A stretch of DNA of 33,137 bases from an uncultured Sphingomonas sp. (GTDB lineage: Bacteria; Pseudomonadota; Alphaproteobacteria; Sphingomonadales; Sphingomonadaceae). The position numbers were made by a program, and so were the translations under genes. Shown here one piece after another: positions 26,327-33,137 of this stretch. How positions within the stretch are numbered: the first letter of the stretch is position 1; each line of letters begins with the position of its first letter. The notes below the pieces were generated by a model that worked only from the letters and a program-made list of their open reading frames with translations, searched no databases and was not told where the DNA came from. Location of the stretch: the NCBI RefSeq assembly GCF_937859915.1, contig NZ_CALMAW010000017.1, positions 1-33,137 of the forward strand. Reading direction: 5' to 3'.

Positions 26327-27733
26327 ATGTTGTTCAAGGGTTTGCAGCCGATCCTCTATGGCGGCCGCGAAGTGTGGCCGCTCGTGGAGGGTGGCAAGGG
26401 CGTCTCGGCGACCAACCATATGAGTTCGGGCGCCTGGGCGGCGGCCGGCGGCATCGGCACCGTGTCCGCGGTCAATGCCGACAGCTATGATCCCTCCGGC
26501 AAGATCATTCCGCAGATCTATCGCGCGCTGACGCGCCGCGAGCGGCACGAGGAGCTCGTCCAGTACGCGATCGACGGCGCGGTCGAGCAGGTCCGCCGCG
26601 CCTATGATCTCGCCTCGGGCAGGGGCGCGATCAACATCAACGTGCTGTGGGAGATGGGCGGCGCGCAGCGCGTGCTCGAAGGCGTGCTCGAGCGTACCAA
26701 GGGGCTCGTCTCGGGCGTGACCTGCGGCGCGGGCATGCCCTACAAGCTCAGCGAGATCGCCGCGCACCATCAGGTCAGCTATCTGCCGATCATCAGCTCG
26801 GCACGCGCCTTCCGCGCGCTGTGGAAGCGTGCCTACTCCAAGGCGGCGGACTGGCTGTCGGCGGTGGTCTATGAGGATCCCTGGAAGGCGGGCGGCCACA
26901 ACGGCCTGTCCAACGCCGAGGACCCGCTCAGGCCCGAGGATCCGTACCCTCGCGTGAAGGCGCTGCGCGAGACGATGCGCGAGGGCGGCATCCCCGATTC
27001 GACGCCGATCGTGATGGCGGGCAATGTCTGGTTCCTGCGCGAGTGGGACAATTGGATCGACAATCCCGAGCTGGGCAGCATCGCCTTCCAATTCGGTACG
27101 CGCCCGCTGCTCACCCAGGAGAGCCCGATCCCGGGCGACTGGAAGGCGCGGCTGATGACGCTCGACGACGGCGACATCCTGCTCCACCGCTTCTCGCCGA
27201 CCGGCTTCTATTCGTCGGCGGTGCGCAATCCGTTCCTGCGCCATCTCGAGGCGCGCTCCGAGCGGCAGATTGCCTTTTCGGGCGAGGCGGCGGGCGATCA
27301 CCAGTTCCAGCTCGACGTCGGCGTCAAGGGCAAGAGCTTCTGGGTGACGCGCGGCGACCTGATGCGCGCGCGCGAATGGTATGGGCTGGGCTATACCACC
27401 GGGCTCAAGACGCCCGACAACACGCTGGTCTTCGTCACCCCCGAGGAGATGAAGATCGTCCGCAAGGACCAGGCCGACTGCATGGGATGTCTGAGCCAGT
27501 GCGGTTTCTCGTCCTGGGCGGACAACGACACCAATTCGACCGGGCGGCTCGCCGATCCGCGCAGCTTCTGCATCCAGAAGACGCTGCAGGACATCGCGCA
27601 TGGCGGCGACGTCGAGCAGAACCTCATGTTCGCCGGCCACGCCGCCTATCGCTTCAAGCAGGATCCCTTCTACTCGAACGGTTTCGTGCCGTCGGTGAAG
27701 CAGCTCGTCGATCGCATCCTGACCGGCGACTGA
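26327..27733 (+). CDS. Nitronate monooxygenase-like flavin oxidoreductase with cysteine-rich C-terminus
   Basis: The protein has 468 residues. The FMN-dependent (2-nitropropane dioxygenase-like) TIM-barrel is supported by GGIGTVSAVN (41-50), KAGGHNG with His191 in the place of the catalytic base, PIVMAGNVW (227-235) and FQFGTRPLLTQES (255-267), the phosphate-binding region. Usual members have about 320-350 residues. Here residues 270-468 form an extension with Cys385, Cys388, Cys392 and Cys415 (C-x2-C-x3-C, then C after 22 residues), which could hold an Fe-S cluster or zinc. Whether it oxidises nitronates or is an enoyl reductase-like enzyme (PfaD-like) is open. The ATG at 26327 directly abuts GGAGGAAG. 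A glutamine amidotransferase follows after 4 bases. Confidence 0.85.
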   Translation: MLFKGLQPILYGGREVWPLVEGGKGVSATNHMSSGAWAAAGGIGTVSAVNADSYDPSGKIIPQIYRALTRRERHEELVQYAIDGAVEQVRRAYDLASGRGAININVLWEMGGAQRVLEGVLERTKGLVSGVTCGAGMPYKLSEIAAHHQVSYLPIISSARAFRALWKRAYSKAADWLSAVVYEDPWKAGGHNGLSNAEDPLRPEDPYPRVKALRETMREGGIPDSTPIVMAGNVWFLREWDNWIDNPELGSIAFQFGTRPLLTQESPIPGDWKARLMTLDDGDILLHRFSPTGFYSSAVRNPFLRHLEARSERQIAFSGEAAGDHQFQLDVGVKGKSFWVTRGDLMRAREWYGLGYTTGLKTPDNTLVFVTPEEMKIVRKDQADCMGCLSQCGFSSWADNDTNSTGRLADPRSFCIQKTLQDIAHGGDVEQNLMFAGHAAYRFKQDPFYSNGFVPSVKQLVDRILTGD

Positions 27734-27737
27734 GCGG

Positions 27738-28445
27738 GTGAAGCGCGCGCTCGTCGTCCGGCACGTCCCTTATGAGGGGCTGGCCGGTTTCGTGCCGCCG
27801 ATCGAGGCGGCGGGCTATGCGATCGAGCGCGTCGGCGCCGCCGATGCCGGCTTCGGCGACGTCGATTTCCTGGCGCCCGACCTGCTGGTGCTGATGGGCG
27901 GCCCGATGGCGGTCTATGAGCGCTTGGAGAACCCGTGGATAGCGGGAGAGCTGGTCCGGCTCGCCGGGCGGTTGGCGGCCGGCCTGCCGACGCTGGGCGT
28001 CTGTCTGGGCGCGCAGATGATCGCAGCGGCGTTGGGCGCCAAGGTCGAGCGGGGGCCGGTGCGCGAGGTCGGCTTCGCGCCGATCGAATTGACCGAGGCG
28101 GGCAGGGCGTCGCCGGTGGCGGCGCTGGGCGGCGTGCCGGTGCTGCATTGGCATGGCGACATCTTCGACCTGCCGGCGGGCGCCACCTTGCTGGCGAAGA
28201 CCGCGGCCGCACCGCAGGGCTTCGTGCTCGGCGATATATTGGCGCTGCAATGCCATCCCGAGATGGGCGATCCGAACGACCCGTTCGATCGCTGGTGCGA
28301 CGGCGCGGACGACTATGTCGCGGGCGCCGGCACCAGCGTGGCCCTCTTGCGGGCGGCGCATGATCGGCTCGGGCCGGCCGCGGTTGCGGCGGGGCGCAGG
28401 ATGCTCGCCGATTGGCTCGCCGGATTGCCGGCTGGACGCGGCTGA
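27738..28445 (+). CDS. Class I glutamine amidotransferase-like protein
   Basis: This 235-residue protein of the GATase1 family shows LLVLMGGPMAVYE (49-61), the nucleophile elbow LGVCLGAQMIAAALG with Cys89, and the His/Glu pair in ALQCHPEM. It is a stand-alone domain without a synthetase part, like GuaA-like proteins or gamma-glutamyl-polyamine-type hydrolases of unknown acceptor. It starts at a GTG 4 bases after the flavoprotein stop, and no better start is nearby. The close spacing implies cotranscription, and it might supply ammonia or remove a gamma-glutamyl group for the same pathway. Confidence 0.9.
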   Translation: MKRALVVRHVPYEGLAGFVPPIEAAGYAIERVGAADAGFGDVDFLAPDLLVLMGGPMAVYERLENPWIAGELVRLAGRLAAGLPTLGVCLGAQMIAAALGAKVERGPVREVGFAPIELTEAGRASPVAALGGVPVLHWHGDIFDLPAGATLLAKTAAAPQGFVLGDILALQCHPEMGDPNDPFDRWCDGADDYVAGAGTSVALLRAAHDRLGPAAVAAGRRMLADWLAGLPAGRG

Positions 28446-28579
28446 AACGGCCGGACCGGGTGTCGCGCCGATTGATGCGCGCGCCGTCCCGCCGTGTGTG
28501 ACGCCGTCATGCGTCGTTTCGCCTGCGCGCGCGTTCCGAACGGCTGAGACGACAGGACATGGTCAACAGGGGACCCAAT

Positions 28580-29068
28580 ATGAAGACGATCGCCGGGGCA
28601 TTGCTTGCCATTGTCGCGCTTTGCGGGCTGGCAGCCAGTGCCGATGCGGCCGGCGCGCAGCGTAAGACACCCTATTGGGGGTCGCTGTCGGCGGGCCAGG
28701 CGCGGATGCGGACCGGGCCGGGGCGCACCTATCCCGCCAATTGGCTGTACCAGCGCCAGGGTCTGCCGGTGCAGGTGATCGAGGTCTATCCCGGCTGGCG
28801 CAAGGTGCGCGATCCCGAAGGCACCGAGGGCTGGATGATCGGCAATCTCGTCTCGGACCAGCGCGCCGGCATGATCAAGGGCACCGTCGCAGCGCTGCGC
28901 GACTCGCCCAACCCAGGGGCCAAGATCGTCTGGCGCGCCGAACCCGGCGTGGTCGGCCGGATCGACAAATGCGGCGGCGGCTGGTGCCGGATCGATGTCC
29001 ACGGCCGCGGCGGCTATGTCGAGGCGACGCATCTGTGGGGCGTCGATCCCGGCGAGACGATCAACTGA
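28580..29068 (+). CDS. Exported SH3-domain protein
   Basis: The protein has 162 residues from the ATG at 28580. Residues 1-24 are a signal peptide (MKTIAGALLAIVALCGLAAS, then ADAA before the cleavage site). Two SH3-like repeats of bacterial type follow: LSAGQARMRTGPGRTYPANW and VYPGWRKVRDPEGTEGWMIG in the first, and VAALRDSPNPGAKIVWRAEP with WCRIDVHGRGGYVEATHLWG in the second, where conserved Cys-x4-Cys residues could form a disulfide. Such domains often bind cell-wall or other ligands in the periplasm; the ligand is unknown. An in-frame ATG at 28559 is possible, but the later start has AGGGGA at good spacing and a normal signal peptide. Confidence 0.9.
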   Translation: MKTIAGALLAIVALCGLAASADAAGAQRKTPYWGSLSAGQARMRTGPGRTYPANWLYQRQGLPVQVIEVYPGWRKVRDPEGTEGWMIGNLVSDQRAGMIKGTVAALRDSPNPGAKIVWRAEPGVVGRIDKCGGGWCRIDVHGRGGYVEATHLWGVDPGETIN

Positions 29069-29074
29069 GACGTC

Positions 29075-29172
29075 GTTCCCCGGCGCGGGCCGGGTTCATG
29101 TCCTTAGGCATTGGCGGCCGCGACGCCTGAACCAGGGACGTGAGGCCTGGGCCCCGGCTTTTGCCGGGGAAC
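29075..29172. repeat. Repeat family A, copy 5 (98 bp)
   Basis: GTTCCCCGGCGCGGGCCGGG at the left is mirrored by GCCGGGGAAC at the right. It begins 6 bases after the stop of the SH3-domain gene. Confidence 0.8.
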
Positions 29173-29440
29173 GGGCTGGGCCGGCGCGACCACCGCGTCG
29201 CCGCTTTCCTTGCGCGCGCCGGCGGGCTAAGCCCGCGCTTCGATCGCCCGGCCGGGCATCGGGGACGACATTACGGTTTCTTCACTCCATCGCAACGGCT
29301 TCGCGCGCGGCGGAAGACTAGAAATCGGGTGTCGGCGGGCCTGGACCCTGTCACGCCGATGCATGACGGAACGGCGCTCGGTCATCCACTCCCGGCCGAG
29401 CGCCGTTTTTCGTGATGCGGAGTATCCGGGTGCGGTTGAG
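29173..29440 (+). other. 268-base leader between repeat A and the trifunctional gene
   Basis: Together with the repeat this makes a 372-base gap. It holds a 15-base palindrome, GCGGGCTAAGCCCGC (29222-29236), a less GC-rich stretch (about 29265-29300) that may contain a promoter, and the terminator-like hairpin at 29371-29410. I find no convincing gene or tRNA. Confidence 0.5.
29371..29410 (+). terminator. Terminator-like hairpin 30 bases before the GH18-NodB-GT2 gene
   Basis: ACGGCGCTCGG (29371-29381) pairs perfectly with CCGAGCGCCGT (29396-29406) across 14 bases, followed by T residues to 29410. It is 300 bases beyond the SH3 gene stop, so it either ends that transcript, ends a small RNA, or attenuates the downstream gene. 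Confidence 0.7.
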
Positions 29441-32400
29441 ATGAAGGCGCCGGTTTTCTACGATCCCAGCGGCCGGCGGAAACGCTGGTCGAAGCGGACG
29501 ATGTTCGCCATCATCCTGGCACTGGTCGCCGCCGTCGTCATATTCGCGCTGACCATCGTCAACGTACCGACCCCCAGCCCGCTCAACGTCGGCATCGAAC
29601 GCCCGCAGCAGCGCCCGCTGCCCGCGCAGATCGCGCATGTCGGCCGCGTGCTCCGCCGCACGCTGACCGGTTGGCTACCGACCGGCGGCAAGACCGCCGC
29701 GGGCGTCCACCAGCAGGTGATCGGCTTCTACGTGCCGTGGGACGACAGTTCCAAGGCTTCGCTGATCCGCCACATCGGCCAGATCGATTGGCTGGTCCCC
29801 GTGCTGGGATCGGTGGTCGGCAAGGATCATCATCTGACGATCGTGCAGGACCGGGTGCTCAACGCGGTGCTGCGCAACGATGCGCACCGGCCGAAAATCT
29901 TTCCGCTCGTCCAGAATGTCGCGGCGGGCAATTGGGACGGCCCCAACATGGCCGCGCTGCTCCACGACCCGCGGGCCCGAAAGGCGTTCCTCGACCAGCT
30001 CGAGCCGATGCTCGCGCAGGAGAAGGCGTCGGGCGTGGTGTTCGATCTCGAGGAACTGCCGACCAGCGCACAGCGCGACTATATCCGCTTCATCGCCGAG
30101 GCCAAGGCGCGCTTCGGGCCCAAGAACATCCTCGTCACGCTCGCGGTGCCGGTCGGCGACTCCGACTGGAATCTGCGCGCCTATGCGCATTTCGCGGATC
30201 GCCTGTTCATCATGGACTATGACGAGCATGACAGCACCGGCGCGCCCGGGCCGATCGCGTCGCAAGGCTGGTTCATCGACCGGATGCGCGAGGCGGTGGC
30301 GCAGATCGGCCCCGCCAAGGCGATCGTCGCGATCGGCGGCTATGCCTACGACTGGCCCGCCAAGGGTCCGGGCGAGTCGACCTCGGTCGAGCAGGCGTGG
30401 CTCAACGCGCATGACAGCAACGCGCAGATCCATTTCGATGCCGCGAGCGGCAATTCGACCTATGCCTATACCGACGACGACGGCGTCGCCCACACCGTCT
30501 GGCTGCTCGACGCCGCCAGCGGCTGGAACCAGCTGCGCGCCGCCGACGCGATCGGCGTGGCCGGCGTCGCATTGTGGCGGCTCGGCTTCGAGGACCCGGG
30601 GGTCTGGGCGGCGCTCGGCGCGTTCGAGACGCGCAAGATCCCCGATCTCAGCGTGCTTCAGTCGGTCGGCGACGTCGATGTCGAGGGCAATGGCGAGCTG
30701 CTACGAATCACCGATACGCCGACGCTCGGCTCGCGCACGATCACCGGCGACAAGTTCGGGTTGATCCGCGGCGAGCAATATCTCACCTTGCCGACGCCCT
30801 ATGTCGTCACCCGCGTCGGCTATCGCCCCGGCTATGTCGCGCTGACCTTCGACGACGGGCCCGACGGCTATTGGACGCCGCGGGTGCTCGACATCCTCAA
30901 ACGCTACGGCGTGCCCGGCACCTTCTTCGTGATCGGCGAGAATGCGGTCAGCCATCCCGGCCTGCTCAACCGCGAGATCGCGGAAGGCAGCGAGATCGGC
31001 AACCACAGCTACACCCACCCGAACATGGCGCTCGCCAGCCAGCGCGGAACGAGCATCGAGCTCAATGCCACGCAGCGGCTGATCGAGGCCTATACCGGGC
31101 GCGGCACACGCTTGCTGCGGCTGCCCTATTTCGGCGACGCCGAGCCCACCACCGACGACGAACTCGTCCCCGCACTGCGCGCGCAGAACGACGGCTATCT
31201 CAACGTCGGCCTGCACGTCGACAGCGAGGACTGGACGCGGCCGGGCGTGCCCGCGATCATCCGCAACACGCTGCAAGGCGTGTACGACGGCGACGCCGAG
31301 AAATCGGGCAACGTCATCCTGCTCCACGATGCGGGCGGCGACCGCCAGCAGACGCTCGACGCGCTCCCGACGATCATCGCGACGCTCAAGGCCAAGGGCT
31401 ATAAGTTCGTCACCGCGTCGGAGCTGGTCGGGCTGTCGCCCGCGCAGGTGATGCCGACGATCTCGGGCAAGGACCTGCTCGCGGTCCGCGCCGACGTCGG
31501 CATGTTCCTGTTCCTTGCCGGAATCCTGGCGACGCTCAAATGGCTGTTCTTCGTGGCGATCGGGCTGGGCATTGCCCGCGCGGTGCTGCTGGCGGTGCTC
31601 GCGCTGTTCGCGACCTACGAACAGTCGAAGGAGCCGGTGCCCGAGATCGACCCCAAGCGCTTCGTCTCGGTACTGATCCCCGCCTACAACGAGTCGCGGG
31701 TGATCGAGAGCTCGGTGCGCCGCGTGCTGGCGAGCGAGCAGGTCGAGATCGAGGTGATCGTGATCGACGACGGCTCGACCGACGGCACCAGCGCGCTGGT
31801 CGAGGCGGCGTTCGCGGGCGACGCGCGCGTCCGCGTGCTGACGCTGGAGAATGGCGGCAAGGCGGTCGCGCTCAACAAGGGCATGCTGCTCGCGCAGGGC
31901 GAGGTGATCGTCGCGCTCGACGCCGACACGCAGTTCGAGGTCGACACCATCGCGAAGCTGTCGCGCTGGTTCGCCGATCCGGCGATCGGCGCGGTCGCGG
32001 GCAACGCCAAGGTCGGCAACCGGGTCAATCTGGTCACGCGCTGGCAGGCGATCGAATATGTCACCGCGCAGAATCTCGAACGGCGAGCCTTGACGCGGTT
32101 CGACGCCATCACCGTCGTGCCCGGCGCGGTCGGCGCGTGGCGGCGCGCGGCGCTCGACGCGGTCGGCGGCTATCCGGTCGATACGCTCGCCGAGGATCAG
32201 GACCTGACGATCGCAATCCAGCGCGTCGGCTGGGAGGTCGCCTATGATGTCGACGCGGTCGCCTGGACCGAGGCGCCCGAGACCTTCCGCGCGCTCGCCA
32301 AGCAGCGCTTCCGCTGGGCGTTCGGCACGCTGCAATGCCTGTGGAAGCACCGCGCCATCCTGCGCGAGCGTAAACCCGCGGGCCTTGCGCTGGTCGGCAT

Positions 32401-32782
32401 TCCGCAGGCATGGGTGTTCCAGATCGCCTTCGCGGTGATCTCGCCGATCATCGACCTTGCGCTGGCGATCAGCCTGATCGCGACCTCGATCCGCGTTCAC
32501 CAGCATGGCTGGGCGCAGACGCAGAGCGACGTGCTGCGCATGGGCATCTACTGGATCGCCTTCACCTCGATCGATCTGCTGTGCGGCTGGATCGCCTATC
32601 GGCTCGAGCCGCGGCGCCAGCGCTATCCGGCGCTGCTGCTGCTCGCGCAACGCTTCGTCTATCGCCAGCTGATGTATTCGGTGGTGCTGCGCGCGGTCTC
32701 CGCGGCGCTGTCGGGGCCCTGGGTGGGGTGGGGCAAGCAGACGCGCACGGGCCGGGTGGACGTGGCCAAGTCGTCGCGGTGA
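29441..32782 (+). CDS. Trifunctional GH18-like / NodB deacetylase / GT2 synthase membrane protein
   Basis: The protein has 1113 residues. Residues 21-41 are an N-terminal membrane helix. Residues 88-405 are GH18-like: GVVFDLEE (198-205) keeps Asp202 and Glu204 of DxxDxDxE but lacks the first two aspartates, and MDYDEHD follows at 258. Residues 460-660 are a polysaccharide deacetylase: TFDDGPD (469-475), zinc His522 and His526 in NHSYTHP, RLPYFGD, and LLHDAGG with His629. Helices at about 685-726 cross the membrane. Residues 740-975 are a family 2 glycosyltransferase with DDGSTDG, DAD (827-829), AEDQD and QRFRW (955-959), typical of processive synthases. Three or four more helices end the protein. 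The GT is thus cytoplasmic and the other two domains periplasmic. The product is probably a beta-linked GlcNAc-type polymer, made and trimmed by one chain; this is inferred. The start chosen, ATG 29441, lies after the hairpin; an upstream in-frame ATG at 29363 would include it. Confidence 0.92.
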   Translation: MKAPVFYDPSGRRKRWSKRTMFAIILALVAAVVIFALTIVNVPTPSPLNVGIERPQQRPLPAQIAHVGRVLRRTLTGWLPTGGKTAAGVHQQVIGFYVPWDDSSKASLIRHIGQIDWLVPVLGSVVGKDHHLTIVQDRVLNAVLRNDAHRPKIFPLVQNVAAGNWDGPNMAALLHDPRARKAFLDQLEPMLAQEKASGVVFDLEELPTSAQRDYIRFIAEAKARFGPKNILVTLAVPVGDSDWNLRAYAHFADRLFIMDYDEHDSTGAPGPIASQGWFIDRMREAVAQIGPAKAIVAIGGYAYDWPAKGPGESTSVEQAWLNAHDSNAQIHFDAASGNSTYAYTDDDGVAHTVWLLDAASGWNQLRAADAIGVAGVALWRLGFEDPGVWAALGAFETRKIPDLSVLQSVGDVDVEGNGELLRITDTPTLGSRTITGDKFGLIRGEQYLTLPTPYVVTRVGYRPGYVALTFDDGPDGYWTPRVLDILKRYGVPGTFFVIGENAVSHPGLLNREIAEGSEIGNHSYTHPNMALASQRGTSIELNATQRLIEAYTGRGTRLLRLPYFGDAEPTTDDELVPALRAQNDGYLNVGLHVDSEDWTRPGVPAIIRNTLQGVYDGDAEKSGNVILLHDAGGDRQQTLDALPTIIATLKAKGYKFVTASELVGLSPAQVMPTISGKDLLAVRADVGMFLFLAGILATLKWLFFVAIGLGIARAVLLAVLALFATYEQSKEPVPEIDPKRFVSVLIPAYNESRVIESSVRRVLASEQVEIEVIVIDDGSTDGTSALVEAAFAGDARVRVLTLENGGKAVALNKGMLLAQGEVIVALDADTQFEVDTIAKLSRWFADPAIGAVAGNAKVGNRVNLVTRWQAIEYVTAQNLERRALTRFDAITVVPGAVGAWRRAALDAVGGYPVDTLAEDQDLTIAIQRVGWEVAYDVDAVAWTEAPETFRALAKQRFRWAFGTLQCLWKHRAILRERKPAGLALVGIPQAWVFQIAFAVISPIIDLALAISLIATSIRVHQHGWAQTQSDVLRMGIYWIAFTSIDLLCGWIAYRLEPRRQRYPALLLLAQRFVYRQLMYSVVLRAVSAALSGPWVGWGKQTRTGRVDVAKSSR

Positions 32783-32798
32783 GGCGCTAACTCGTCCG

Positions 32799-32946
32799 CC
32801 CCGAGCTTGCTCGGGGAGGGGGACCACCCGCAGGGTGGTGGAGGGGTGGACCACGCCTCGGACGGGCGACGAATGTTTCGGGTGTCGGATGCCCCTCCAC
32901 CACCGGCTGCACCGGCGGTCCCCCTCCCCGAGCCGAGCTCGGGGAG
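32799..32946. repeat. About 150-bp imperfect inverted repeat between convergent genes
   Basis: CCCCGAGC-tt-GCTCGGGG (32799-32816) begins it, and a second CCGAGC/GCTCGG hairpin (about 32925-32943) ends it. Between them, GGGTGGTGGAGGGG and CCCCTCCACCACC are mirrored. The whole block can fold into one large cruciform or RNA stem. It separates the trifunctional gene from the histidine kinase gene and may terminate both. It is a GGTGGTGGAGGGG-type repeat seen in many Alphaproteobacteria. Confidence 0.75.
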
Positions 32947-32956
32947 GATGTTCAGG

Positions 32957-33137
32957 TCAGTCCCCGCCCTCAACCGGCAGCACGAAGCGCACCGACAGCC
33001 CCGGCGCATTGTCGCCGAGTTCGAGAATCGCGCCGTGCAGATGCGCGACCGCGGCGACCAGCGCCAGGCCGAGCCCGGCGCCCCCCGGCTGGCGCGCCGG
33101 ATCGAGCCGGCCGAAGCGGCGCAGCGCCTCGCCGCGC
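32957..33137 (-). CDS. Sensor histidine kinase, C-terminal end (5' partial)
   Basis: The last 59 residues of a histidine kinase are visible on the minus strand, read from the window edge to the TGA at 32957-32959. RFGRLDPARQPGGAGLGLAL is the F/G2 box region of the HATPase domain, followed by VAAVAHLHGAILELGDN and the final strand SVRFVLPVEGGD. The LVAAVAHLHGA form is common in EnvZ/PhoR-like kinases of sphingomonads. The sensor, HAMP and His-box parts, and the partner response regulator, lie outside the window. The signal cannot be told. Confidence 0.9.
   Translation of the reverse strand, partial: RGEALRRFGRLDPARQPGGAGLGLALVAAVAHLHGAILELGDNAPGLSVRFVLPVEGGD

Overview
The window is a GC-rich stretch of an alphaproteobacterial chromosome. 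Gene content, codon use and intergenic repeat families all point to Sphingomonadaceae, most likely Sphingomonas or a close relative. This assignment rests on recognising families, not on a database search. Nearly every base is coding. I see no prophage, insertion sequence, CRISPR array, rRNA or tRNA.

Layout. 1-2040: the C-terminal half of an OmpA-family outer membrane protein (cut by the window edge), a strong terminator, an RNA 2',3'-cyclic phosphodiesterase, and a divergent Bax-inhibitor-1 membrane protein. 2045-6776: a glutathione S-transferase diverging from four tightly packed genes: proline iminopeptidase, a YdgJ-like oxidoreductase, a LacI-type regulator and a ROK fructokinase. 7010-12162: branched-chain amino acid synthesis, with leuC-leuD on the minus strand, an enoyl-CoA hydratase/isomerase plus ABM-domain pair on the plus strand, then ilvD. 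12285-15639: cytidine deaminase, a UPF0262 protein, the replicative helicase dnaB and a small unknown protein. 15833-20042: an assimilatory sulfate-reduction cluster on the minus strand, read as cobA, DUF2849, cysI, DUF934, cysH. 20186-24081: a metallo-beta-lactamase-fold lipoprotein, astD and the AMPylase selO, all minus strand. 24119-29068: alpha/beta hydrolase, group 4 glycosyltransferase, a nitronate-monooxygenase-like flavoprotein with extra cysteines, a glutamine amidotransferase and an exported SH3 protein. 29441-32782: a 1113-residue protein joining a GH18-like domain, a NodB-type polysaccharide deacetylase and a membrane GT2 synthase. 32957-33137: the C-terminal end of a sensor histidine kinase.

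How the genes work together. cobA supplies the siroheme precursor that CysI needs, and CysH makes the sulfite that CysI reduces; the cysteine pattern of CysH suggests it uses APS rather than PAPS. LeuCD and IlvD, like CysH and CysI, are iron-sulfur enzymes. The LacI regulator sits between a sugar-type oxidoreductase and a fructokinase, with a palindrome just before its start that may be its operator. The GH18-NodB-GT2 protein combines on one chain the activities that PNAG/poly-GlcNAc systems usually split between PgaB and PgaC.

Gaps between genes are often filled by dispersed repeats. One is a family of about 97 bp with GTTCCCCGGC/GCCGGGGAAC ends, present five times. A second family has CCGTTCG/CGAACGG ends. 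A third carries CCCTCTCCC hairpins. One copy of the first family supplies the last codons of the MBL lipoprotein, and two copies of the second sit inside the cys cluster. The best candidates for something undescribed are the trifunctional polysaccharide protein with its upstream terminator-like hairpin, the cysteine-bearing flavoprotein, and the mobile-looking repeats that shape operon boundaries and one protein tail.
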